A DNA stretch of 64,000 nucleotides, taken from positions 51,355,195 through 51,419,194 of the forward strand of contig CM055872.1 of NCBI GenBank assembly GCA_029582165.1, written 5' to 3'. The position numbers were made by a program, and so were the translations under genes. The notes below the pieces were generated by a model. It made no database searches and was not told the origin of the DNA. It saw only the letters and a list, made by a program, of their open reading frames with translations. The DNA is from Portulaca oleracea (Eukaryota > Streptophyta > Magnoliopsida > Caryophyllales > Portulacaceae). Below, piece after piece: positions 45,915 through 56,432 of this stretch. Within the stretch, counting starts at the first letter, position 1. Each line of letters begins with the position of its first letter.

Positions 45915-46171
45915 CCAAGGAACTCAAGAAGTCGTGCAAGAAAAGTCATACATCCAAAGGACCTTCATCCAAACGAATCAACCAAAGAGGTAAGGATTCA
46001 TCGAAAATTGGAACTAACTCATTCTCTTGTTTTTTGTGTGGTGACGCAGATCACTTGGTCAAGGACTGTCCCCACAACAGAAAGAACAAAGAAATGAGGA
46101 GTCACATGGCCCTAATGGCCGCTTGAAGTGATAATAGTGGCAGCTAGAGTGATGGTGAGGAGGTTATCAAT

Positions 46172-47245
46172 TGTTCGGTCTCATTTCGAGTCGAATTGAT
46201 ACCATTAATAAATGGGTTTTGCTTGTTTTAGACCCCTAATTATTAGTAAGTTATGATGATTTTGTGTTTTGTAGGTTAAATCAAAGAAAATAGGGAAAAA
46301 GAAGGCCTAAAGCTCCAAAAGCCCATCAACCAAGTGTGTGGCACCCACAACCATGGGCTTCGCGCCCATGACGGTCAGAATTTCCGGAAATAAAGAGGCG
46401 GCGGCTAGGTTTAGAGTTTTGTTATTATTTTATTCTTTTTCGCTTCGTATGTTTTACTATATATTAGGATTTAGACTTAGCCTTAAAATTTAATTTTTAG
46501 AATTAGAGTAGGTAGTTAGTTTTTAGTTCTTCTTTAGTATCTTTAAGTTTAAGTTTTAGTTTTAAGCTTTCTTTAGTTTCTTTACGTTTTCTTTCAATTC
46601 CGCGATTGTAATTTACGTTCTCTCTCAAGATTAATTCTTGTTCTTGTTCTTTGTTGTTCCTTACTTTCTGTTTCGCTATTCTGAATTTCATTAGTATTAG
46701 TTCCACAATAATTCCACTTTTTAGTGAAGCGGAGGATTAAGGTTCCTCGAATTCTCCCTTCAGGTGAGGATTCGAGCAGTCTTAGTAATCCAAATCACAC
46801 CTTTCTTGTTTGTTCGGGAGAAAGATTCGTGATTCAAAGATTCAAGACTCAAGATTAAAGTAAAGATCAAACCTTCAGGTTAATGTTTTCTGCTTTAGAT
46901 TCAGTAATTAATTTAGTTTTTACTTCCATGGTTTTTAATTGCTTTCTTGATTATGCTTTTGATTTCTTGTTTAGTTTCTTGTTCTTGTTCTTGTTCTAGT
47001 AGTTAGGTTTTGTTTTCAATTTCTTGTTTTCTTGTTTCCTAGTTTAGTTTCTTCAGTTTATTTTATTTCCCAGTTCATTTTTTCTAGTTTGACTTCCAAA
47101 TTAGTTTAGTTCAATTAGTTTAAATTATTTACTGCTTCCTGCAATTTGAAACCCTTACCAAACCAATTTCCTGAAAACCTAACACACCATCCCTGTGGAT
47201 ACGAAAACCCTTACCCTTTAAACCCCAAAATACCACAACCGAACA
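46172..47245 (+). repeat. 5' LTR of the tRNA-Asp-primed gag-only element
   Basis: TGTTCGGTCTCATTTCGAG … CCGAACA, 1074 bp. It carries the near-palindrome CATGGGC-TTCGC-GCCCATG at 46352-46370 and ends with ATCCCTGTGGATACGA typical of this LTR class. It differs from the 3' LTR by scattered substitutions and 1-2-bp indels. Confidence 0.9.
46352..46370. repeat. Hairpin-capable palindrome in the 5' LTR
   Basis: CATGGGC and GCCCATG arms surround TTCGC. The same sequence is kept at 51173-51191 in the 3' LTR. Confidence 0.85.
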
Positions 47246-47246
47246 A

Positions 47247-47264
47247 TGGCGCCGTTGACGGGGA
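47247..47264 (+). promoter_or_regulatory. Primer-binding site, tRNA-Asp
   Basis: TGGCGCCGTTGACGGGGA matches the plant tRNA-Asp 3' end with one mismatch (A for C). It is one base after the LTR. Confidence 0.85.
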
Positions 47265-47389
47265 TGACGTTATTTGGTAGATTAGGTTATTGGTTTGAGT
47301 GCAAATAGTTTATTGCTTTCTAGATTCTTCCAAGAAAAAAAATGTAGAAAAAAAAATTTTGAATATCGAAAAAAAAAGAGATCGATATT

Positions 47390-48874
47390 ATGGCTAGTCC
47401 CCAATTTCCCCAATTTGAGCATGAAACATTTTGGAGATATTTTACCCGATTACATGAGTATCGTGTTCAATGTGAATTGTATGGTATCTTTGATGATACA
47501 TTAGATCTTTTGGGAATTGTGAATAATGGTGTGAATTACGAGACACGAAATCTCTTAGATTATTACGGATTTTCCAATTTAGGAGAAGATAAAGCATGGG
47601 AGTTACTTGAGTGGTTGTCTAGGGATTCTTATGAATTTGAGCAACAAAATGTTATTCCTAGTGGCCAACCTTTTTATTATAAACCACCCTCTGGAACTAT
47701 AGCTGAACAGTCATGTGAATACCCCTTGTATTTTGATGATCAATCTTATGGTGGGGGTTATGTAGAAAATTCTTTTGATCTTCCCCAATGTGATGTTGTT
47801 GAGTCTTATCCTTTATGCTCATATTGTGATTCTCCGTACCATGATTCTAATTCTTGTGTCCGAGCTATAGTGGATGATTTTCGTGCGACGATGACTGAGT
47901 GCACGCAAGAATTTTTACACATGATTAAAACTGGGGTAGAAACTTTTTCTTCACAAATGGTTGATTCAATAGTTGAAGTAGAATATTCATCATCATTGAG
48001 TCCTGAATTGCATGATAATACTCTTTTGTGTGATTCTGATGAGGATGATGCCTATTTTAACAGACCTAGTTTTGCATGTATTGAACTTAGCAATTCCTTA
48101 GCTCTAGCTGCATCTAGTGAGCATGAGAAGCATGATGACCTTTTGTGTGATGATGTAGAACTTGATGAAAACATGTTACATGATGAACCATTGTCCACAC
48201 CGTTATCCATGCTTTTATGTGAAGAGAAGGTTGAGTCCAATGAATCCCATGATGTTTGTGATGCAACTGAACATGATCTTGTTGAGAGTGAAATCGAATC
48301 CTTGATAATTGAATATGTGCTTGATCCTTAATTATTCACTTTCATTAAGGATCATTGTATTAATGAGGCATTACCTACACTTTCCTGTGAATCCATTGAA
48401 AATAATGTGAAATCTTATGATGATGAACTTGAGTCTTTGGGGATTGATCCTAAGTGTTTGAACTTGGTTTGTTACAATGATATTTTTGATGGTGATATGC
48501 TTTATGAGTCCTTGTTTGCATCCAAGTTTGTGCATGAGAAGGTTGAGGAGTGCATTGTATTGCCCCCTCCCGTTGATTTGCATACCCAATCTCCATTTAC
48601 AAATCAATGGGAGGAATCATTTGTCATGTCTCCTTTTAAGGTGCCTAGGAAAGTTGTGTACATTCCTGTAGTTCGTCAATTCTATGACTTTTCTAAGACC
48701 TTCGATAAACTGTTGAGAGCACTAACGTTTGCTAATGGAGTTTTGAGATTGTGCTCTTATGTTCACCACTCTGAGATGCATTCAAGAATGCATAACTTGT
48801 TACTACGGGCATTGAATGGTTTTGAGATGGTATCCGATATCTTGAGGTCAGATGGAGTGGCTGATGCTCCATAG
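47390..48874 (+). pseudogene. Gag-like ORF, ~494 codons with one in-frame stop
   Basis: The Met is in MASPQFPQFEHETFW. Codons 1-313 end at TAA (48329-48331). The same phase stays open from there to 48874, so a single nonsense codon splits one protein. Features are an N-terminal region (residues ~1-90) shared with the ORF at 1778-2575, a CX2CX4HX4C knuckle (CSYCDSPYHDSNSC, ~residue 143), and long acidic Ser/Glu/Asp-rich segments. A conserved-looking C-terminal domain follows the stop (VYIPVVRQFYDFSKTFDKLL, LRLCSYVHHSEMHSRMHNL). No protease Asp motif or RT is seen. I infer a structural (nucleocapsid-like) role; the family is unnamed to me. Confidence 0.7.
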
Positions 48875-50992
48875 ATGGTTTTATTATTCTGAGACTTCAT
48901 TGTTTGGGTATTTTCAGTACCCAACCAGGTAATATCTTTCCTTGTCTTCTTATTACAGTTAGTAAGTTGGTTTTCTTTTCTTTTCTTTCTTTTCCCTCTT
49001 TTATTTTTTCTTTTGGTGTGTCTATTTTTCTTTCCTTTTGTGTGCTTGCTTATCTCTATTTCTGATTACAATGAGGACATTGTTAGCCTTTTTGTGTAGG
49101 AGTGGGGGAAGGTATGCATGCTGGCTTGAGCTTCTTTTCATTTCTTTAGTTTGCTTTTTTTCTTTTGTGTGGTGTCGCCTTATTCACAATGAGGACATTG
49201 TAGAGTTTTTGTGTGGGAGTGGGGTGGCACAAGTGCCTTACTAGATTTTGACAAATTTTTTTAAATTTTTAGGTTTAGTCTGTCCGGAACACTTTCAGTG
49301 ATGATTTGTAAACCGATTAGACTTTCAGTTTGTCTTGCTTCACCTTGAAAAGTTTGGTTGAGAACTAAAAGTTTTTGAAACTGAATTTGCAAATCTTCTG
49401 ATTTTGAGTCAAGTAATGAATAGTGTGTTTAACTGCTTTGACTAACTTAGTAAGTGTAAATGTGCGTGCCGCAAATCTTTGGGCTAGGTTTAGTTGAATG
49501 AGCCCTATCCTGTGAGTCCACATAGCCTAAAGTATGAATTGATCATTTTTGTCAATTCCTTTATTTCCTGAGTGACTCCACCACTAGTTGCACCTCTAGA
49601 ACTTGTTTTGCATCTTGCTTGAGACTGCATCTTTGCATTGCATATTGTGACAATATGATTGAGGCATTCTTTTTCTATATTAATTGAACTACATAGCCAA
49701 ACAGCCTCCCTAATAATATTATTACCGTTCTTTAGCCCCGCCTAGCCTTTGATTACCTTTCTTTTTGTGATGAAACCCTGACAATACAAGCCATGACCTT
49801 TATTAATTCCTACCCTTTGCCTTGCTTGGATGTGTGAGAATTCATTATTTCGGGAGCGAAAATTGGTTCGGTGTTGCTGTGAATGGGATTGAGATACTGG
49901 GGGTGTAGTTTTGATTTTAATTGAATTGGGACACATTACATATCCCAATTATTATGAGTTAGCCAATTGGTTATGATGTTCTTTTGACATATATTGAGGT
50001 CGAAGTTAAGTTTATACATTTGTGTTTCTTCTCCCTTGATCACCCACCAAAAAGTGAAATAGAAAAATTTTTAAAAAAAAGAGAAAAGGGTGATTAGGGA
50101 GATTCAATTTAAAGTTCTGAAAACTTTAACCTGGTTGTAAGGATTAGTTGAGGTGTTTGATATTAATGAGGGAGAAAAGTGAGTTCCTTGTATAATTAAG
50201 CAAGAAGGTGAGATTGAGAGCAGATTCTTTTTTTGAATATCAATCCAAGCATGGCTCTTTAAACTCCTCATACCCAAATATTACCACTCCTTTCCCCTAA
50301 GCTAAGCCTTGTTACAACCCTAAAAGTCCTCTTGATTGTCACTTGTGTATTTGCATACTAGCTGTGGAGAGCGAGATTCTTACCAAGCCTATGGTAGGTT
50401 GTTTCTTTTGGTCTGAGTATGAGAAAAACCCACATGCACATTCAAATTTTAGTGTTTGAGCGTTCAATTTTTATCCTAAAGTGAGGTTTGCTCTTTTGAT
50501 TGGCCTACGTCCATAACCAACTGCGCATATTTGCATTCATCTTAAGACTGTTAGCGGTTTTTCACATCTAAAGTACTTGTTCTTTCTGCTTAATTTCGAA
50601 AACTTCATTCTATCTATGTTACACTGATTTTCTTCTCTTCCAGATTGATCTTGGTATTTGCTTGATGGATTGATGTGTTTGATTGGTTAGCCTGAGGGGG
50701 TGTTCAGTTGTATTTGTAACCCCTTTTCTTCTTTTTCCTTTTTCTTTCTTGAGTCTTTTCTTTTTAATCTGAGTCTACTTTTTCATTTCTTTTTCTTTGG
50801 CTTTTGTTGGTAAAGTTGCTATAAATCCTCACGAGACCCTCCTCGTCCACTTGGGCTGCCAAGGGGTTTAAAGGGCTTGTTGCATATGTTAAATGCAACC
50901 GTGATTCCTACGAAAGTGAGTTAGAGTAGCTTAGTTTCTCTTTATTTTTGTTTTAGTTTGCTCGGGGCGAGCAAACCTTTGTGTGGGAGTGT
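48875..50992 (+). other. Non-coding internal region with repeated ACAATG-AGGA-CATTGT palindromes
   Basis: The palindrome ACAATGAGGACATTGT occurs at 49068-49083 and 49186-49201. Each is followed by a polypurine-like TTTTTGTGT(A/G)GGAGTGGGG. The true polypurine tract CTTTGTGTGGGAGTG precedes the 3' LTR at 50993. 50840-50890 matches the minus-strand relative at 25170-25230. No credible ORF. Confidence 0.75.
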
Positions 50993-52068
50993 TGTTCGGT
51001 CTCATTTCGAGTTGAATTGATACCGTCAATAAAGGGGTTTTGCTTGTTTTAGACCCCTAATTATTAGTAAGTTATGATGATTTTGTGTTTTGTAGGTTAA
51101 ATCAAAGAAAATAGGGAAAAAGAAGGCCTAAAAGCTCCAAAATCCCATCAACCAAGTGTGTGGCACCACAACCATGGGCTTCGCGCCCATGACGGTCAGA
51201 ATTTTCGGAAATAAAGAGGCGGCGGCTAGGTTTAGGGTTTTGTTATTATTTTATTCTTTTTCCCTTCTTATGTTTTACTATATATTAGGACTTAGACTTA
51301 GCCTTAAAATTTAATTTTTAGAATTAGAGTAGGTAGTTAGTTTTTAGTTCTTCTTTAGTATCTTTAAGTTTAAGTTATAGTTTTAAGCTTTCTTTAGTTT
51401 CTTTAAGTTTTCTTTCAATTCCGCGATTGTAATTTACATTCTCTTTCGAGATTAATTCAAGTTCTTGTTCTTTCTTGTTCCTTACTTTCTGTTTCGCTAT
51501 TCTGAATTTCATTAGTATTAGTTCCACAAAAATTCCACTTTTTAGTGAAGCGGAGGATTAAGGTTCTTCGAATTCTCCCTTCAGGTGAGGATTCGAGCAG
51601 TCTTAGTAATCCAAATCACACCTTTCTTGTTTGTTAGGGAGAAAGATTCGTGATTCAAAGATTCAAGATTCAAGATTAGAGTAAAGATCAAACCTTCAGG
51701 TTAATGTTTTCTGCTTTAGATTAAGTAATTACTTTAGTTTTAACTTCCATGGTTTTTAATTGCTTTCTTGATTATGCTTTTGATTTCTTGTTTAGTTTCT
51801 TGTTCTTGTTCTTGTTCTAGTAGTTAGGTTTTGTTTTTAATTTCTTGTTTTCTTGTTTCCTAGTTTAGTTTCTTCAGTATAGTTTTATTTTCTAGTTCAT
51901 GTTTTCCTAGTTTGAATTCCTAATTAGTTTAGTTTAATTAGTTTAAATTATTTACTGCTTGCTGCAATTTGAAACACTTACCAAACCAATTTCCTGAAAA
52001 CCTAACACATCATCCCTGTGGATACGACAACCCTTACCCTTTAAACCCCAAAATACCATAACCGAACA
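50993..52068 (+). repeat. 3' LTR of the tRNA-Asp-primed gag-only element
   Basis: 1076 bp with the same termini and palindrome as the 5' LTR. It ends CCGAACA, followed by ATGG and host gag sequence. Confidence 0.9.
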
Positions 52069-52746
52069 ATGGTTCATTGCTTCATGGGAAAAGACACCAG
52101 CGACACAGAGGAATTTGGTGCAGCCAATGATGACTACCAAGACAATGACGAGGATGAAGCAAGGGAGGTAACATTTGATGATCTCCTCACTTATCCTGAA
52201 CGGTACTTGGGAAAATGCCTTTTAAAGTTTGTTGAATGGGAGACCAAGTATTTGAATGAGATTAGGTCGCTAAAAGAAACAAACAAAGGCCTGAAAGAGT
52301 CCAATGAGAAATTGAAAAAATTATGTGAAGAGCTTACCTCTAGGACCGACTTTCTCACGCTGAAAAACTAGACCTCAAGGCCAACCATGATGACTGTCAC
52401 AAGTCTCTGGTTGAGATAACCAAGCAACAAGAAAACCTTGTAAAATAGCATGAAAAATCATTCTTTGTTAAGGAGCAAAACTGTCATCAAGGATATTCTG
52501 TCCTGCAAGAATAAACTATCAGAACCTGGCACCAAGAACGGCACAATGACCTTAATAAACAGTACCAAGGTCACAAAATTCACTCATGGCACCAAAGACG
52601 ATTCAACAACCTCAGCAAAAGAAACCAAGGTCAATCCTCCCATTCCAGAAACGGGAGCCAATCCGGTAAATCCTATTACTCTAACCTTTTTGGCTCTAGA
52701 ATTGTACAAGTTTGGATTCCGAAAGGAACAAGACCTCATAACATAA
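52069..52746 (+). pseudogene. Copia gag C-terminal remainder and 3' internal tail
   Basis: CFMGKDTSDTEEF resumes the host gag after the nested element. DDLLTYPERYLGKCLLKFVE and a coiled-coil (SLKETNKGLKESNEKLKKL) end at a stop at 52371. A second stretch (52450-52746, KNGTMTLINSTKVTKF…NPVNPITLTF) is frame-disturbed gag tail. The ATG at 52069 is created by the junction and is not a native start. Confidence 0.75.
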
Positions 52747-52857
52747 TTATTATTAGTAGTCAAAGACCCAAATTTGATGTCAATTATGGCTTGCAGAAGA
52801 GTGTCTGAAATTTTTGTAGGTATACTCAGCATCCAGGAGCCTGGATACTTGAGGGAT

Positions 52858-53667
52858 TGTTAGAACCCAGGCTCAAGGACCTTGACGACTGGATGGGTTT
52901 TGACTGAAAGCCAAAATCGTGCAAGATCCAGAAAAAGGGAAGTTCTATCTCTAGCAAAATCTGGAACAAATCCTTCCTTATAATATATATTTTTTCTGAT
53001 TATGTGTGATTCTTTTCCTTATAATATATATTCTGATTATGTGTGATTCTTGTAGATATAAAAAGGAGACACATAAAAGGAAATCCAGAAGATTGCGATT
53101 GTTACCAAGAAAGGATATTGCAAAAAGAATGAAAGGATATCTCAAAGCAACGAAGAAAAGAAGAATTGGCCACCAATGGATTTTAAGACTACATGTATAA
53201 AAAGGAAGACTCTATGCTAAACGAATGTAATCGATTCCAAGGAAGAAATCAAAGAGTAGGAAATCCGTGAGGATCTCTGAGTGTGTCTTTGAGAGCCGAG
53301 TTTGTGTGTGCTGTAGCCAAAGAAGTTGGCGAGTTATTGGTAACATAACCTTAAGGGAATTAGGTTCTGTGAGTGAAGGCACCTTGTTGTGTTGGTGCGT
53401 TGTTTTATTCAATAATCTTTGAAAGTGCCCTTCAGTAAGGCACTCCCCGAGCAGTTGCTGCAAGGTCCTTTACCCTTGAGCAACCATGCTTATTTACTCT
53501 GTATTCTGCTTATAATTAAATAAAGGAAGTTATCATTCATATCTGTACTGTCCTTTATATTGTGAAAAGTTATCTCTTAATCTATACAAGATTAAGAGAC
53601 CTAACGTCCTTTACTTAAGTGTTTGCAGAATTTTCACAAACCCTATTCACCCCCTAGGGTTCTTTCA
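52858..53667 (+). repeat. Copia 3' LTR, complete (810 bp)
   Basis: It starts TGTTAGAACCCAGGCTCAAG after GATACTTGAGGGAT and ends CTAGGGTTCTTTCA. Its ends match the solo LTR at 56441-57459. The flank ATTAT cannot be checked against the missing 5' end. Confidence 0.88.
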
Positions 53668-53672
53668 ATTAT

Positions 53673-54365
53673 TGTTGGGATTCACCCATGAGTAAAAATA
53701 TCCCATATCGAAAAAGTAAAAAGAAAGGACATGGTATATAAGTCAAGTGGGCTACTCCTCTTAACACCAATTGGTTTTAAGATGGAACCTCACTTAACTT
53801 GTGCACCATGGGCCTTGGTTGAAGTGGGCTACCCCCTTGGATCTCCCCAACAAGTGGTATCAGAGCCGATGGTTCGTTTGGTTGGGCGCGCACAATATGT
53901 TGGAAGATCACCATGGACAGGAGCAAGGACCATAGTGTGTGCGCGACTAGGTCTCCTAAATGCGCAGAGTGGTGGCATGAGACTCAAGTGGAGTAGGGTG
54001 CGACTATGTGGAGTAAGGTGCGACTGGGACTCTTGAGGCATAGTGGTGGCATGAGGCTCAAGTTGAGTAGGGTGCGACTCTCTAGAGTAAGGTTCGGCTA
54101 TGATGGGCTCCAGATGGTGACTTGAAACCTTGGGAAAAAGAGGCTTCCGATCAAGGGGGAGAGACTCATTTGTGAAGGGGGAGATTGTTGGGATTCACTC
54201 ATGAGTAAAAATGTCTCACATTGAAGAAGTAAAAAGAAAGGACATGGTGTATAAGTCAAGTGGGCTAGTCCTCTTAACACCAATTGGTTTTAAGATGGAA
54301 CCTCACTTAACTTGTGTACCATGGGCCTTGGTTGAAGTGGGCTCCCCCCTTGGATCTCCCCAACA
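53673..54365 (+). mobile_element. TRIM element, 693 bp
   Basis: Two 180-bp direct repeats (53673-53852 and 54186-54365) run TGTTGGGATTCAC … GATCTCCCCAACA. The first is followed by AGTGGTATCAGAGCCGATGG, an initiator tRNA-Met primer site. The second is preceded by GAAGGGGGAGAT, a polypurine tract. The 333-bp inside is non-coding and contains a duplicated GTGGTGGCATGAG(A/G)CTCAAG unit. Flanks (ATTAT / AAAAG) do not match, so the ends may have been rearranged. Confidence 0.88.
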
Positions 54366-54480
54366 AAAAGAAAACTATTTTTTAGGAAAACGCTTTTCTT
54401 TGGAAAATGGTTTTCTTCGAAAATGAATTTTCATTTGATATTTTCCTGATAACTGCTTTTCATGACTATGTTTTTGGGGG
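54366..54480. mobile_element. MITE fragment
   Basis: AAAGAAAACTATTTTTTAGG and the following GAAAA/TTTTC-rich sequence resemble the left interior of the MITE at 16046-16488. No ends remain. Confidence 0.4.
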
Positions 54481-54504
54481 TTTTTGATAGTGAATTAGGG
54501 AGAG

Positions 54505-55905
54505 TTTTATGTGTGAACCTTGATTTTTTATTCCAATTTGCCTACTACACTTGGTGTTGTTGTTTTGATGTGAATTTTTAGGTTTTAAGGCCAAAACACA
54601 AACTTTCTCTCAACTTCAAGCAAGAGTGAATACACCACGAGCCTCTACATGTCAAACTCGAACCATGGTACAAATTTGGGACAGAAAAAAGCAACGATTA
54701 GCCAGGCAGCAGCCACCACGGGCAGGCCGTGGTGGTGGCCACGGTCCATGGCGGTTCAGCTCCTTGTGTCTGTTTCATTTTGCGAAGGTAAGAAGAAAGA
54801 AGCGGGACAGTGCACACCACGGGCAGCCCATGGTGGCTGGCACGGTCCGTGGCGGCTGTTTTTCGCGGGAGTTTGTCGTGTTTCGCAAGTGAAAGAAAGG
54901 ATATGGGGCGGTTATTGAGGGGATTCATTCGTAGGGGCATTCATCCTCCATCTATCATTCACCATCCATCCCTCCAGAAAGAAAAGGAGAGAAACCCTAA
55001 TCAAATCATCCCCTCATCAATTCCTCCTTCAAGATTCAAGGTTGAGATCGATTCGAAGAGAAGCGGAGTTCGAGATTCGGGAAGAAACCATCAATACTTG
55101 CGAGGAAGACTCCACCCCGGGATCGAAAGACTCGACGGTTGTAATTCCTTATAGTTTATCTCTCTTTTCGATTTCTTTCTTTGTTTTGAGAATCAATCAT
55201 GATAGTTGGAACTTGTGTCGTGTTTCCTTGAATATGAGTGAGTAGTTTCCTTGAATTCTAAGGTTTTGCAACCCGAAGCAATATAGTTCGATCGATTGTT
55301 ATTAGTTTGTGCATGAATTCTTGATTCGAATCTATAGAAGGTTGTGTTTACCATGTTATGAGTGTTCTTTAGGCCTGGAATGCTTGTAAATTGAGATTAA
55401 CTTGAGAAGTACTACAAGGTGAATTAGGAAAATCTGACTACCAACCTTTCTACCTAGTTTTGTAAAATTTGAGAAAAGAATAGCAGACTAAGGAACCTTT
55501 TGATAACCAGAATACTTTAGACCTTCAACTTTTATTAACTTGAAGAACATACGAAAGTTGTAATTTAGATTAATCGAGGTAATTCTATTAGTATCGAAAG
55601 AGCAGTAGAGTTCTTATGGTTGTCGTTCTTGATTTGTTCTTGAATGCATGATTGTGCAAGCTAGGTTTTAGTAATCGAGCTCGTTGTTAGGTTAGCATCT
55701 TCCTAGAAGTCTGTCTCTCTTGATAGAATCTTTGATTGTTTTTTCCCTGCTTTGATAAATTTAATTAGTAGTTAAACCTTTTCCAAAACCCAATCCTGAT
55801 TAGCTTAGCAATCGCGATAGAGATTAGTTTATTGAGCTGCTAAATGAGTCCCTGTGGGATCGACCTTGACGTGCTATATCGTACACCGTGCACTTGCGGC
55901 TCTGT
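54505..55905 (+). repeat. Probable gypsy-type LTR with GC-rich near-palindromes
   Basis: The stretch has no real ORF. It ends with GTCCCTGTGGGATCGACC … CACCGTGCACTTGCGG, a layout common at the 3' ends of plant Ty3/gypsy LTRs. It contains a perfect hairpin CCACCACGG-GCAGG-CCGTGGTGG (54713-54735). A second degenerate copy is near 54815-54836, and more CACGGTCC(A/G)TGGCGG motifs follow. Exact ends were not fixed. Confidence 0.5.
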
Positions 55906-55912
55906 CATTTCC

Positions 55913-56019
55913 CGTGTTTGGTACACAGAAAAATGATTTTCCTGGAAAACGATTTCCACATGTTTGACAATAAGGAGACAAATATTAAAATGTGTGTGTG
56001 AGAGATAGCGGTAGAGATG

Positions 56020-56073
<54 letters not shown>

Positions 56074-56135
56074 AAAAAGAGTGCATGAGAAAGAGTGGTG
56101 GAGAGAGAGATTAAAACGGGTGTAAGATAGAGTGG

Positions 56136-56173
<38 letters not shown>

Positions 56174-56366
56174 CAGAGAAAAAGATAGAAAAATATCAAA
56201 ATGGGTGCAGTAGAGAGAGTGGTGGAGAGAGAAAAACGAGAGACAGATATATATTAAAACGCGTGCATTAGAGATAGTGGTCAAGAGAGAGAAAGTTGGC
56301 AGAGAGAGAGGGAGAGAGAAATATTAAAACGGCTACAGGAGAGAGAGCGGTGGAAGAAAGAAAAAT

Positions 56367-56432
<66 letters not shown>

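Larger units (their letters stand above)
40843..46171 (+). pseudogene. Copia gag (UBN2 and zinc knuckle), stop-containing and split by a gypsy insertion
   Basis: ATG 40843 opens a DUF4219/UBN2-type copia gag: LNSPPLFRGSNFFQWKKRM, then TLVTTYEGTSQAQERKLD, ESVKDMYKRFVILVNNLKSL and LQLDDLIGKLPGHEMRLQEE. A TAG at 41167-41169 interrupts it in frame. The gypsy element begins at 41623, after codon AAG. Gag resumes in the same phase after 45919, with a zinc knuckle CFLCGDADHLVKDC (46028-46069) and the NKEMRSHMALMAA block. TGA at 46124 and TAG at 46145 follow. The tRNA-Asp-primed element begins at 46172, and a further acidic coiled-coil part lies at 52073-52371. Neither insertion shifts the frame, so the stops are independent decay. 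Confidence 0.88.
46172..52068 (+). mobile_element. Complete gag-only LTR element with tRNA-Asp primer site, 5.9 kb
   Basis: Two LTRs (46172-47245 and 50993-52068) flank a primer site, one long gag-like ORF (47390-48874) and about 2.1 kb of non-coding sequence, ending in a polypurine tract. No pol domain is present on either strand. Insertion is between codons AAT (46171) and TGC (52078) of the host copia gag. The flanking pentamers TCAAT and TTCAT are not identical, and both LTRs are followed by ATGG, so the target duplication is uncertain. Confidence 0.85.
40438..53667 (+). mobile_element. Copia-type gag-only LTR element, 5' truncated, hosting two nested LTR elements
   Basis: The outer layer is a truncated 5' LTR (40438-40786), a primer site, copia gag in three pieces (40843-41622, 45915-46171, 52073-52371), a 3' tail and a complete 3' LTR (52858-53667). 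Removing the nested elements leaves about 3 kb, with gag but no protease, integrase or reverse transcriptase recognised. Gag codon phase is kept exactly across both insertion points. Confidence 0.85.

Noticed and set aside
52069..52371. 100-codon ORF as an independent gene starting at ATG 52069
   Set aside because: The ATG is made by the junction between the 3' LTR and host copia gag; the sequence is gag continuation.
53731..54036. 101-codon ORF inside the TRIM
   Set aside because: It spans LTR and internal domain of a TRIM, a class without coding capacity; no recognisable domain.
54626..55154. Several overlapping ORFs of about 70-114 codons
   Set aside because: They lie in a GC-rich LTR-like segment and owe their length to the palindromic repeats; frames disagree and no domain is visible.
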